A stretch of 64,000 nucleotides of DNA from Streptomyces sp. MMG1121. Lineage in GTDB: Bacteria; Actinomycetota; Actinomycetes; Streptomycetales; Streptomycetaceae. Where the stretch lies: assembly GCF_001280015.1 (NCBI RefSeq), contig NZ_LGDV01000038.1, positions 248,001-312,000 of the forward strand. Reading direction: 5' to 3'. Both the position numbers and the translations under genes were made by a program. The notes under the pieces are model-generated. The model worked only from the letters and a program-made list of their open reading frames with translations. It searched no databases and was not told where the DNA came from. Each line of letters begins with the position of its first letter. The stretch's first letter is position 1. Shown in pieces: positions 47,053 through 55,341 of the stretch.

Positions 47053-48340
47053 TGCGGCCCCGGACGATCATGTCCCTCCTCGCCGCCGTGCTGCTCCTCG
47101 CGGGCTGCTCGTCACCGGGGCACCGGGGCACCGGGGCGGCGGCCCGGTCACCCTCCGCTTTCTGTCCCTCGCCTGGCAGCAGGAGTCCGTCGCCGCCAAC
47201 AAGGCCCTGGTGAAGGAGTGGAACGCGACCCACCCCGACGTGAAGGTCGAGTACGTCCAAGGCAGTTGGGACAGCGTGCACGACCAGCTGCTCACCTCCT
47301 TCGAGGGCGGAGAGGCCCCGGACGTCATCCACGACGCCTCCGACGACCTCGCCGACTTCGCGTACGGCGGCTACCTCGCCGACCTGACCGGCCTGCTGCC
47401 GGCCCGGCTCACGTCGGAGATTCCGCGGAGCAGTTGGGACGCGGCCACCTTCGGGCGCGGTATCTACGGCGTGCCGTTCCTCCAGGAACCCCGGGTGCTG
47501 ATCGCCAACGCCACCTGGCTCGGGAAGGCGAAGGTGCGCGTTCCCACTCCCGAACACCCCTGGAGCTGGGCGGAGTTCCGGAGGATCACGAAGAGGCTCG
47601 GCGGGCCCGGGGCGTACGGCGTGGCCTGGCCGCTCAAGGAGCCTGTCTCCGCCACGCTGAACCTGTCCCTGTCGGCGGGCGGACAGCTCTTCCGGCGGGG
47701 CGCGGACGGCAAGGTCGCCGTGCGCTTCACCGACGCCGACGCGGTCGTCCCCCGTACGGTTCACGACCAGGTCGCCCTCGACCGCAGCGCCCCCGCCTCG
47801 ACGCTCGGCAGCGGCGGCTCGGACACGCTGCCCGGCTTCTTCGCCGGCCGGTACGCGATGGTCCCGCTGGGCTTCTCGTACCGGCAGCAGATCGTGCAGC
47901 AGGCCCCGAAGGGCTTCCGCTGGGAGGTGCTGCCCGCCCCGGCCGGTGCTGCCGGGCTCGCCCAGGGCGTCAGCCCGCAGACCCTGTCCGTCTCCGCCGA
48001 CTGCCCGCACAAGAAGGAGGCCGCCGCGTTCCTCGACTTCCTGCTGCGGCCGAAGAACATGGTCCGCCTCGCCCTCGGGGACTGGATGCTGCCGACCGGA
48101 ACCCAGGCCCTGAAGGACCCCGCCCTGCACACCGGGAAGTACGGCTGGTCGACCGGCACGGCCCTCGCCGGCCACCTCCGCCCGGCGCCCGCCCAGTCCG
48201 TCCGGGGTTACCCGGAGTGGAAGGACAAGGTGGCCACCCCGGCCTTCCAGGAGTACTACAGCGGTGCGATCGGCCTCGCCGAGCTGCGCAGACGCCTGGA
48301 GAAGGACGGCAATCTGGTCTTGGCCCGTTACCAGCGCTGA
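47052..48340 (+). pseudogene. sugar-binding lipoprotein, frame broken after the lipobox
   Basis: From the coupled ATG at 47052 a lipoprotein signal is read (MRPRTIMSLLAAVLLLAGC; Cys at codon 47106). That frame then ends at a stop within about 110 bases. The mature CUT1-type binding protein is in another frame from about 47138 (GGPVTLRFLSLAWQQESVAA) and runs to 48340 (EWNATHPDVKVEYVQGSWDS, NMVRLALGDWMLPTG). The switch point is three tandem copies of CACCGGGG (47113-47136). Removing one copy restores a continuous frame through SSPGHRGGGPVT. As it stands, only a signal-less protein from GTG 47210 could be made. It may be inactive, phase-variable or an assembly error. Confidence 0.85.
47113..47136. 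repeat. three perfect tandem copies of CACCGGGG
   Basis: Copies at 47113-47120, 47121-47128 and 47129-47136 lie just after the lipobox codon of the sugar-binding protein. The 8-bp unit shifts frame when the copy number changes. Two or five copies would be in frame; the three seen here are not. Confidence 0.95.
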
Positions 48341-48375
48341 GCGGGGGGCAGGGGAGTGTGGGAGTTCGCCGCGCC

Positions 48376-48598
48376 TCACTCCAGTCGAGGACGCGGCGCC
48401 TCCAGCGCGCCGGGGCGGGTGACGGAGTCCCGCTCCGGCCCGCTGCCGCAGGAGATCCGGCGGAACAGTTCCTCGGCCCCAGGGTGGGTTCGACCAGGTC
48501 GTCGCCGGTGAGTGCGGGACCGTTGCCCGGGTGCGTGAAGAGATCTCCGCGGAACAGGGCGGGGGTGGTCTGCCCGTAGAGCAGCCGGGCCCCGGTCC
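48376..48598 (-). pseudogene. possible remnant of an MBL-fold hydrolase
   Basis: Reading leftwards from about 48598 gives [20 protein letters not shown], then HPGNGPALTGDDLVEPTL. This resembles the C-terminal part of Streptomyces metallo-beta-lactamase-fold proteins (FxGDLFT-x-x-GxGPAxTxxDxVxPAL). The following AEELFRRI is in a different frame, so a frameshift is present, and no start or metal-binding half remains. It sits in a 323-base gap between the sugar operon and the glycosyltransferase gene. Confidence 0.35.
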
Positions 48599-48626
48599 AC
48601 CCGCTATCAGGCGGGCGGAAAACACA

Positions 48627-48656
48627 TTGGACGATACGTATCGTCTCGCCTAGCCT
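48627..48656 (+). promoter_or_regulatory. promoter of the glycosyltransferase gene, with palindromic operator in the spacer
   Basis: TTGGAC (48627-48632), an 18-base spacer and TAGCCT (48651-48656) precede the ATG at 48664 by 7 bases, so the mRNA is probably leaderless. The perfect 16-bp palindrome GACGATACGTATCGTC (48630-48645) occupies the end of the -35 box and most of the spacer, an ideal site for a TetR-type repressor. No regulator gene is adjacent. Confidence 0.65.
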
Positions 48657-48663
48657 CGGGTGC

Positions 48664-49869
48664 ATGACCAGCCCCGCACACATCGCCATGTTCTCCATCG
48701 CCCAGCACGGCCACGTGAACCCCAGCCTGGAGGTGATCCGGGAACTCGTCGCCCGGGGGCACCGGGTCACGTACGCCATCCCGCCGGTGTTCGCCGAGAA
48801 GGTGGCCGCCACCGGGGCCCGGCCCGTGCCGTACACCTCCACGCTGCCCGGACCCGGCGCCGACCCGTCGGCCTGGGGGACGACGCTCCTGGACAACGTG
48901 GAACCGTTCCTCGCGGACGCCATCCAGGCACTCCCGCAGCTCATCGACGCCTACGCGGGTGACGAGCCCGACCTCGTACTGCACGACATCGCCTCCTATC
49001 CGGCCCGCGTCCTCGCCCACCGCTGGGGCGTCCCGGCGATCTCCCTCTCGCCGAACCTCGTCGCCTGGGAGGGGTACGAGAAGGAGGTCGCCGAGCCGAT
49101 GTGGGCGGAACCGAAAAAGACCGCGCGCGGGCAGGCGTACTACGCCCGGTTCGAGGCGTGGCTGACCGAGAACGGGATCACCCGGCACCCGGACCCGTTC
49201 GCCGGCCGCCCGGACCGCTCGATCGTCCTCATCCCCAAGGCCCTCCAGCCGAATGCCGACCGGGTCGACGAGCGCGTTCACACCTTCGTCGGCGCCTGCC
49301 AGGGCGACCGCGCCGAGCAGGGCGACTGGCAGCGGCCGGCCGGCGTCGACAGGGTCGCGCTGGTGTCCCTGGGCTCGGCCTTCACCAACCAGCCCGGCTT
49401 CTACCGCGAGTGTGTCCGCGCCTTCGGGGATCTGCCCGGCTGGCACCTGGTGCTCCAGGTCGGCCGCCATGTGTCCGCCGCCGACCTGGGTGACGTGCCG
49501 GCCAACGTCGAAGTGCACGACTGGGTACCGCAGTTGGCGATCCTGCGGCAGGCCGACCTGTTCGTCACCCACGCGGGCGCCGGTGGCAGCCAGGAGGGAC
49601 TGGCCACCGCCACACCGATGATCGCCGTACCGCAGGCCGCCGACCAGTTCGGCAACGCCGACGTGCTCACGGCCCTCGGCGTCGCCCGGAGGCTGGACAC
49701 CGAGGAGGCCACCGCCGACCGCCTGCGCGAGGCCGCCCTCGCCCTGGTGGACGACCCGGAGGCGGCCCGCCGTCTGAAGGCGATCCAGGCCGAGATGGCC
49801 CAGGAGGGTGGCACCCACCGGGCGGCAGATCTCATCGAGGCCGAACTGCCGCAAGGCAGAGGGGAGTAG
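48664..49869 (+). CDS. mgt: macrolide glycosyltransferase (OleD/MgtA type)
   Basis: A 401-residue GT-B fold, GT1-family enzyme very like OleD and the S. lividans macrolide glycosyltransferase. The N-terminus is [20 protein letters not shown], with the catalytic His in [23 protein letters not shown] and [20 protein letters not shown] are in the acceptor domain. The UDP-sugar site is [20 protein letters not shown], then [20 protein letters not shown] and DQFGN. It transfers glucose from UDP-glucose to macrolides or other acceptors, inactivating them. It is monocistronic and probably repressor-controlled, judging by the palindrome in its promoter. Confidence 0.93.
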   Translation: MTSPAHIAMFSIAQHGHVNPSLEVIRELVARGHRVTYAIPPVFAEKVAATGARPVPYTSTLPGPGADPSAWGTTLLDNVEPFLADAIQALPQLIDAYAGDEPDLVLHDIASYPARVLAHRWGVPAISLSPNLVAWEGYEKEVAEPMWAEPKKTARGQAYYARFEAWLTENGITRHPDPFAGRPDRSIVLIPKALQPNADRVDERVHTFVGACQGDRAEQGDWQRPAGVDRVALVSLGSAFTNQPGFYRECVRAFGDLPGWHLVLQVGRHVSAADLGDVPANVEVHDWVPQLAILRQADLFVTHAGAGGSQEGLATATPMIAVPQAADQFGNADVLTALGVARRLDTEEATADRLREAALALVDDPEAARRLKAIQAEMAQEGGTHRAADLIEAELPQGRGE

Positions 49870-50337
49870 GCCGCCCGGCCTCCTGGCCGGTCGCCCCCGC
49901 GCCTCACGCCGACAGGGCCCGTTGACACCCCGGCGTCGACGGGCCGTCGGCGGCGGACCGGGTCGGACCGGCGGCCGTTCGCCCTCCTGCCGGGCCGATG
50001 CCCGTGTGCTTCACGGACACCGGCCGTGGTGAGCACGCCGGCACCCGCACCGCCGTGCTCCCGTGACGGTCCGCCTCCTCGTATACGGTGCCCGCCCCTT
50101 GCCGTCACCTCCGCGTCTGCTCCGGGGGCGGGTCGCGGGGTCCGGGCCGCCGCGTGCAGAACCGCGAGCAGCAGCACTGCGCGTGGCCGTACCGCCGGGA
50201 CGAGGGATGTCCGTTCCGCCGCCAGCGCGCCGTTTTGTGATTACGAAAACTTGTTGAACAAGTCACAGCTGCGTGCAGAGGTTGCTCCGGCCCCGCCGAT
50301 CGGCCAGAGTTTCGCGCAACCCGCCCTGCGCGGGCCC
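49870..50337. other. intergenic region with no supportable gene
   Basis: About 470 bases between the glycosyltransferase gene and the hairpin before the DUF1697 gene. Coding-like frames are absent. An AT-rich island with inverted repeats lies at 50232-50263; the rest shows nothing recognisable. Confidence 0.5.
50249..50263. promoter_or_regulatory. 15-bp palindrome ACTTGTT-G-AACAAGT in an AT-rich island
   Basis: A perfect 7-bp inverted repeat around one base, next to a second inverted motif GTTTT-N8-GAAAAC just upstream (50232-50250). The stretch is strikingly AT-rich for this genome. The size and TTG-N-x-CAA core resemble MarR-type operators. No regulator gene flanks it. Confidence 0.45.
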
Positions 50338-50372
50338 GGCCGTCGTGCCCGCCCCCACGGGGCACGACGGCC
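50338..50372. repeat. 13-bp perfect hairpin before the DUF1697 promoter
   Basis: GGCCGTCGTGCCC (50338-50350) pairs perfectly with 50360-50372 around a 9-base loop. It ends 4 bases before the -10-like TAGGCT of the next gene. It could terminate upstream transcription or act as an operator. Confidence 0.6.
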
Positions 50373-50376
50373 CCTC

Positions 50377-50382
50377 TAGGCT
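50377..50382 (+). promoter_or_regulatory. -10-like element of a probable leaderless transcript (DUF1697 gene)
   Basis: TAGGCT is followed by 6 bases and then ATG 50389. There is no ribosome-binding site, so the transcript would begin at the start codon. Confidence 0.5.
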
Positions 50383-50388
50383 GGCTGG

Positions 50389-50937
50389 ATGACGACCTAT
50401 GCGGCTCTGTTGCGCGGAATCAACGTCGGCGGCGGCAAGAAGGTGCCCATGGCCGACCTGCGCACCCTTCTGACCGGCCTCGGCCACACTGGTGTACGGA
50501 CCTATCTGCAGAGCGGCCAGGCCGTCTTCACCACCGACAGCGGCGACGAGGAGTCGCTGGCGGCGGAGCTGAGCGGGGCGATCGAGGAGCGCTTCGGCTT
50601 CCCGGTCGACGTGCTCGTGCGCGACCACGGCTATCTGACGGCCGTCGTCGAGTCCTGCCCGTTCCCGGCCGCCGACCTGGAGGCCAGGCAACTGCACGTC
50701 ACGTACTTCTCCATGCCCGTCGCCCCGGACCGCTTCGCGGAGATCGACCAGGCCGCCCATCTGCCCGAGGAGTTCCGGCTCGGCGACCGCTGTCTGTACC
50801 TCTACGCCCCCGACGGCCTCGGCCGTTCCAAGCTCGCCGAGAGGCTGGCCCGCCGGCCGGCCAAGGGGCTGATCGCCACGAGCCGCAACTGGAACACGGT
50901 GGTCAAGCTGGTGGAGTTGACGTCTTCGGAAGAGTGA
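50389..50937 (+). CDS. DUF1697 family protein
   Basis: A 182-residue protein starting MTTYAALLRGINVGGGKKVP, the family signature, then MADLRTLLTGLGHTGVRTYL and QSGQAVF. Near the end is GRSKLAERLARRPAKGLIAT and SRNWNTVVKL. DUF1697 proteins are common single-domain cytoplasmic proteins of unknown function. It is followed 33 bases later by the ketopantoate-reductase gene and may be co-transcribed with it. Confidence 0.92.
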   Translation: MTTYAALLRGINVGGGKKVPMADLRTLLTGLGHTGVRTYLQSGQAVFTTDSGDEESLAAELSGAIEERFGFPVDVLVRDHGYLTAVVESCPFPAADLEARQLHVTYFSMPVAPDRFAEIDQAAHLPEEFRLGDRCLYLYAPDGLGRSKLAERLARRPAKGLIATSRNWNTVVKLVELTSSEE

Positions 50938-50970
50938 CGGGACCAGGTACGCTTGTGCGAGGCTCAGCCC

Positions 50971-52023
50971 ATGCGCTACATCATCATCGGGGCGGGAGCG
51001 GTCGGCGGGACCGCCGGCGGGCGGCTCGCCCAGGCCGGGCGCGAGGTCGTCCTCGTGGCACGCGGCAAGCACCTGTCGGAGCTGGCCGCGCACGGACTCC
51101 GACTACGGGTCCCGGAAGGGGAGTTGACGTACCGGCTGCCCGCCGTCGACGGGCCCGGACCGCTCGGTGAGCTGCGCGCCGACGACGTCCTCGTCCTCGC
51201 CGTCAAGACCCAGGACACCGTCTCCGCGCTGGAGGCCTGGGCCGAGGCACCCGTCGCGGGCGGCGGCACGGCGGGCGGCCGACTGCCGCTCGTGTGCCTG
51301 CAGAACGGCGTGGAGAGCGGGCGGTTGGCCCTGCGCCGGTTCCGGCACGTGCACGGCGTCTGCGTCTGGCTGCCCTCGACCTTCGTGGAGCCCGGCGTCG
51401 TCTCCGCCGCGGGCACCCCGCTCACCGGCATCCTGCACCTCGGCCGGCTGCCGCACGGCACCGACGACACCGCCCGCCGGATCGCCGGCGACCTGGCGGA
51501 CGCCCACTTCGAAGCGCCGGTCGTGCCGGACGTGGCCCGCTGGCAGTACGCGAAGTTGCTCGCCAACCTCAGCAACGCCATTGAGGCGCTGACCGGAACC
51601 CGCGAAAGCGAGGCGGCCCAGGCGCTGTACGCGCGCGTGCGCGCCGAGGGCGAGGCCGTGCTCGACGCCGCCGGCATCGCGTACGCGAGCACCGGGGAAC
51701 AGCGTGCCGCGCGCGGCGACAAGGTGACCCTGGTACCGCTCGGCGCCCCGCGCGGGGGCGGCTCCTCCTGGCAGTCCCTGACCCGGGGCACCGGCACCAT
51801 CGAGGCCGACTACCTCAACGGCGAGATCGTCCTGCTCGGCCGGCTGCACGGCGTACCGACCCCGCTGAACGAACTGTTCCAGCGACTCGCCAACCGGTTC
51901 GCGCGCGAGCACCGGGCCGCGGGCTCGATGCCGGTCGCGGAGCTGGTGCGCAGGGCCGATGCCGCCGAAGCAACCGGATCAGGATGGGAAACAAGCCAAT
52001 TGGGCCAAGAAGAGAGGGAGTGA
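50971..52023 (+). CDS. panE: 2-dehydropantoate 2-reductase (ketopantoate reductase family)
   Basis: A 350-residue NADPH-dependent reductase. Rossmann motif MRYIIIGAGAVGGTAGGRLA, the substrate Lys/Asn regions LAVKTQD and CLQNGVES, and C-terminal-domain YAKLLANLSNAIEALTG and GRLHGVPTPLNELFQRLANR match PanE/ApbA. It would make pantoate for coenzyme A, though paralogues with other 2-keto acid substrates are common. The ATG at 50971 begins exactly at the Rossmann strand. The C-terminus has a short polar tail. Confidence 0.85.
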   Translation: MRYIIIGAGAVGGTAGGRLAQAGREVVLVARGKHLSELAAHGLRLRVPEGELTYRLPAVDGPGPLGELRADDVLVLAVKTQDTVSALEAWAEAPVAGGGTAGGRLPLVCLQNGVESGRLALRRFRHVHGVCVWLPSTFVEPGVVSAAGTPLTGILHLGRLPHGTDDTARRIAGDLADAHFEAPVVPDVARWQYAKLLANLSNAIEALTGTRESEAAQALYARVRAEGEAVLDAAGIAYASTGEQRAARGDKVTLVPLGAPRGGGSSWQSLTRGTGTIEADYLNGEIVLLGRLHGVPTPLNELFQRLANRFAREHRAAGSMPVAELVRRADAAEATGSGWETSQLGQEERE

Positions 52024-52053
52024 ATGGGCCGGGATTCAGCCCCAATGACCGAC

Positions 52054-52059
52054 TAGCGT
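52054..52059 (+). promoter_or_regulatory. -10-like element of a probable leaderless transcript (DsbA-like gene)
   Basis: TAGCGT is followed by 7 bases and ATG 52067. No ribosome-binding site precedes the start. Confidence 0.45.
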
Positions 52060-52066
52060 CACTAGC

Positions 52067-52738
52067 ATGACGCACACGGACACCGAAAGCGTGGCTGCCA
52101 CCGCCACCGCCACCGCCACTGTCGCCGAGCCCGCCCGCACCCGGGTCGACTTCTTCTTCGACCCGGCCTGCCCCTTCGCCTGGATCACCTCCCGCTGGCT
52201 CCTGGAGGTCGAACGGCTGCGCCCGCTCGACCTCCGGTTCCGGGCGATGAGCCTGTACCTGCACAACATCGGCAACGAACTCCCGGACTGGTACCGGGAC
52301 TTGGTGGACCGCTCTATCGGCCCCGTGCGGGTCGCCGTGGCCGCTGCCGCACAGCACGGCGAGGGGGTGCTGCGCGACCTCTACACCGCCTTCGGCACCC
52401 GGATCCACGAGCGCGAGACGAAGGACTTCGACGAGGTGATCGCCGAGTCGCTGGCCGAACTCGGACTCCCCGCCGAGCTGGCGGCCGCCGCCCACGACCC
52501 GGCGTACGACGACGCCGTACGCCGTAGCCACGTGGCCGGGACCGAGCCGGAGACGGGCGGCTATGTCGGCACCCCCACGATTCACGTGGACGGCACGGTG
52601 TGGTTCGGGCCGGTGCTGCGGGCCGTGCCGCGCGGTGCCGAGGCGGCCGAACTCTTCGACAGTTTCCGGGTGCTGGCCCGCCATCCCGACCTCTTCGAAC
52701 TCAAGCGCACCCGCACCGGCGCCCTCCGCTTCGACTGA
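52067..52738 (+). CDS. DsbA-family protein, mycothiol-dependent nitroreductase-like (Rv2466c type)
   Basis: A 223-residue thioredoxin-fold protein without signal peptide. After a low-complexity N-terminus (TATATATV) the domain starts [20 protein letters not shown]. The active-site motif is CPFA, with a single Cys, where the mycobacterial homologue has CPWC. A helical insertion follows, then the cis-Pro loop [20 protein letters not shown]. It is likely a cytoplasmic mycothiol-linked reductase or transferase working by a monothiol mechanism; the specific substrate is unknown. Confidence 0.85.
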   Translation: MTHTDTESVAATATATATVAEPARTRVDFFFDPACPFAWITSRWLLEVERLRPLDLRFRAMSLYLHNIGNELPDWYRDLVDRSIGPVRVAVAAAAQHGEGVLRDLYTAFGTRIHERETKDFDEVIAESLAELGLPAELAAAAHDPAYDDAVRRSHVAGTEPETGGYVGTPTIHVDGTVWFGPVLRAVPRGAEAAELFDSFRVLARHPDLFELKRTRTGALRFD

Positions 52739-53359
52739 TGCACGGGCAGTTGGCCGATAACTGCCCCTGTGGCGCCCGGAGTCCGTCTCGTCTGTGACAC
52801 GGGCGCCGCACCCGGCGCAGAACGAAGAGCCACCGGGTCCGACGTCACAGGGGAGCGCCGGACCCGGTGCCCTGTACCACGTCCCCGCCTCCCGGTGGCC
52901 CCGCTCGCCCAACCTCGCGCCACATTCTTCCGCTTGTCCCTAGGCTCGGGAGCGTGAACGGCCGGAGGGGGACGACGGATGAGCGCAGCGGACAGCATCG
53001 GCAGGACGGCACCCGCGCCGCCGCCGTGCCCCACGGACGTGCCGTACCCACGGACGCGGTGCCCCGGCACCCGCCCGGCCGCCCTCCGCCCGCGCCCCGG
53101 CACCGGCCGCGCGGCCCGCACCCGGTACCCCGCGTCACCGGCGTCCGAGGCCTGGTCAACGCACGCCGCTCACCCGGATGGGTGGCGATTTTCGGCCCAT
53201 TCCGCGGCATCGGGACCGCCCGGGCCGTCATCCGCCCGGCTCGGACCCGCGACGGCGCCGAACGGCCTCACAAGCACCCCCGCGACGTCGGTAACGTCAC
53301 AGCGGTCCCTCACCCCCAGCTCCCCCCACGGCTCTTTCGAGCCAGAAGCGAGGACAGGC
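52739..53359. other. unresolved region before the small-protein gene
   Basis: About 620 bases. TAGGCT (52941-52946) followed by GTG 52954 looks like another leaderless start, and GGAGGGGG precedes ATG 52979 in a different frame that continues into the gene at 53360. Both frames translate to Pro/Arg/Ala-rich sequence with no domain, so neither is called. A 5-bp inverted repeat (GACGT-N5-ACGTC, 53284-53298) lies upstream of the next gene. Confidence 0.35.
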
Positions 53360-53656
53360 ATGAGCACCTACAACCACGGCGGCTACGTCCGCATCGGTCT
53401 CGGCGACGGCTCGCCCGATCTGGCAACCCTCATGGCCGTCGCGGACCAGTTCACCGAGGCACTTCGGGTCGAGTATCCGGGGCACATCGAGCGTGGCCAG
53501 GTCATCCAGCGCGAGCTGGCCCTGTCCGCGGAGGACGGCCTGCCGCCCAACCTCGGCCGGATCCGCTCCTCACTGGACGCGGTCGCCATCGTGGCGGGCG
53601 CGGGCACCCGGAGCCTCACCTGCGTCCAGCAGCTCGCGCACGCGCTCAGCGTGTGA
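53360..53656 (+). CDS. small hypothetical protein, 98 aa
   Basis: The sequence runs MSTYNHGGYVRIGLGDGSPD, LATLMAVADQFTEALRVEYP, GHIERGQVIQRELALSAEDG and ends LTCVQQLAHALSV. It is soluble, mildly acidic and probably alpha/beta. GAGGAC lies about 6 bases before the ATG. No family is recognised. The same frame is open upstream, but the composition changes sharply at this ATG, which supports the start. It is convergent with the chelatase gene. Confidence 0.65.
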   Translation: MSTYNHGGYVRIGLGDGSPDLATLMAVADQFTEALRVEYPGHIERGQVIQRELALSAEDGLPPNLGRIRSSLDAVAIVAGAGTRSLTCVQQLAHALSV

Positions 53657-53714
53657 CCGGCCGGGGTCCCGCCGCCACGGGGTCCCGGACGGCCCCCGCG
53701 CCGGGCGGCCGCGC

Positions 53715-54461
53715 TCAGGCGCCCAGCGCCGCCAGCGCCGGCCGGCGGGCCGCGTCGTAGCGCTCCAGCAGCACCCGTGCCACCTCCGGCGCCGGGCCCA
53801 GCACATCCGCCCGTACGTCCGCCCCGGCCGCGCCGCGTGCGATGCGGTCCGGCAGGAAGCCGGGGGCCAGGACGTACGGCGCGACGGCGACCCGGTCGCA
53901 GCCGAGCGCGCGCAGCTCGGCCACGGCGTCCTCGGTGCGCGGAAGAGATGCGGAGGCGAACGCAGGCCGCACGGCGCACCAACCGGTGTGCCACCACTCC
54001 CGCGCGATATCGGCGATCACTGCGATCGCCTCCGGGTCGGAGGATCCCGCCGAGGCCAGCACGACCCCGGTCGAGGACTTGTCGGCGGGCGTCAGCCCGG
54101 CCTCGTACAGCCGCCGTTCCAGGGCCCGCAGCAGCAGCGGAGACGGGCCGAGCACGTCCGCCTGCCGGATCCGCAGCCGTGCCGGGGCCTCCCGCAGGAC
54201 GGCGGGGATGTCGGCCTTCGCGTGGAAGGCCCGCGTCAGCAGCAGCGGCAGCGCGACGACGTCGCGGACGCCCTCTGCCGCCAGCGACTGCAGCACCCCG
54301 TGCACGGACGGCACGTTGAAATCGAGGAACCCGGTCTCCACCCGCAGCCCCGGCCGCAGCGACCGCACGCGCTCCACGAGGGCGTGCACGGTCGCGGCGT
54401 GCCGCGGATCGCGGCTGCCGTGGGCGATCACCACGAGGACGGGGCCGACCGGGGCGCGCAT
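53715..54461 (-). CDS. sirohydrochlorin chelatase (CbiX/SirB family)
   Basis: A 248-residue class II chelatase that would insert Fe2+ into sirohydrochlorin to make siroheme, the cofactor of the sulfite reductase in this region. The active-site His is in VVIAHGSRDPRH, and a second set of metal residues is in LLLTRAFHAKADIP. Two CbiX-like halves are seen; the second contains GVVLASAGSSDPEAI and VAPYVLAPGFLPDRI. It follows the transporter permease gene by one base, so it is part of the sulfur operon. Confidence 0.9.
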   Translation of the reverse strand: MRAPVGPVLVVIAHGSRDPRHAATVHALVERVRSLRPGLRVETGFLDFNVPSVHGVLQSLAAEGVRDVVALPLLLTRAFHAKADIPAVLREAPARLRIRQADVLGPSPLLLRALERRLYEAGLTPADKSSTGVVLASAGSSDPEAIAVIADIAREWWHTGWCAVRPAFASASLPRTEDAVAELRALGCDRVAVAPYVLAPGFLPDRIARGAAGADVRADVLGPAPEVARVLLERYDAARRPALAALGA

Positions 54462-54462
54462 G

Positions 54463-55341
54463 TCAGCTCTTCACCAGCAGGCCGCGGCTGCGCAGGACCC
54501 ACCGCTCCAGCGGGCTGAAGATCAGCAGGTCGATCGCGATGCCGACGAACAGGATCAGCAGGATGGCCTCGAACACCATGGCCATGTCGCTGGCCGTGCG
54601 GGCGTTCTCCAGCAGCTGGCCGAGGCCCACGCCGAGGTCGGGGAACGACGCGATGATCTCCGCCGCCATCAGGGAACGCCACGAGAACGCCCAGCCCTGC
54701 TTCAGCCCCGCCACATAGCCGGGCATCGCGGCCGGCAGGGTGACATGCCAGATGCCCTTGATCCCCGTCGCGCCCATCGTGCGGCCCGCCCGCAGGAACA
54801 GCGGCGGCACCTGGTCCACACCGGACACCAGGCCGTTGGCGATGGACGGGACCGCGCCGAGCAGGATCACCGCGTACATCATCGAGTTGTTCAGCCCCAG
54901 CCAGATCACGGCCGGCGGCACCCACGCCACCGACGGCAGCGACTGCAGACCGGACAGGATCGGGCCGATGGCCGCGCGCACGAACTTCACCCGGGCCACC
55001 ACCAGACCCAGCGGGGTGCCGATGACCAGGGCGAAGGCGAAGCCGAGCAGGCCGCGCGAGACGCTGGTCCAGATGTAGTCGAGCAGGGTGCCCTTCAGCC
55101 AGGCGTCCTTGAACTCGGCGCCCACGGCCGCCGGCGAAGGCAGCTTGGCCGGGTTGTCGACGACCGGGTAGAGCAGGGCCCAGGCCGCCAGGACCACCGC
55201 GATCGCGACGATCGGCGGCAGGATCTTGTTGACGAAGGTCTGCCGGAACGGAGGCCGGCCGCTGGTGGTGGTCTCCAGCGCGTCGAGGCCGGCCTCGACG
55301 CTCCCGGCATCCTGAGCCGGCGTCGTCTCAGTGCTGGCCAT
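54463..55341 (-). CDS. aliphatic sulfonate/sulfate-ester type ABC transporter permease
   Basis: A 292-residue permease of the SsuC/TauC/NitT family with about six helices. The cytoplasmic loop is LFLRAGRTMGATGIKGIWHV, then TLPAAMPGYVAGLKQGWAFS and WRSLMAAEII. ATG 55341 lies inside the upstream ATPase gene (14-bp overlap). It acts with the ATPase and lipoprotein upstream to bring organosulfur compounds into the cell. Confidence 0.88.
   Translation of the reverse strand: MASTETTPAQDAGSVEAGLDALETTTSGRPPFRQTFVNKILPPIVAIAVVLAAWALLYPVVDNPAKLPSPAAVGAEFKDAWLKGTLLDYIWTSVSRGLLGFAFALVIGTPLGLVVARVKFVRAAIGPILSGLQSLPSVAWVPPAVIWLGLNNSMMYAVILLGAVPSIANGLVSGVDQVPPLFLRAGRTMGATGIKGIWHVTLPAAMPGYVAGLKQGWAFSWRSLMAAEIIASFPDLGVGLGQLLENARTASDMAMVFEAILLILFVGIAIDLLIFSPLERWVLRSRGLLVKS

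Noticed and set aside
52954..53760. GTG frame after TAGGCT as a leaderless gene
   Set aside because: The product is Pro/Arg/His-rich, runs out of frame through the better 98-aa gene and shows no domain.
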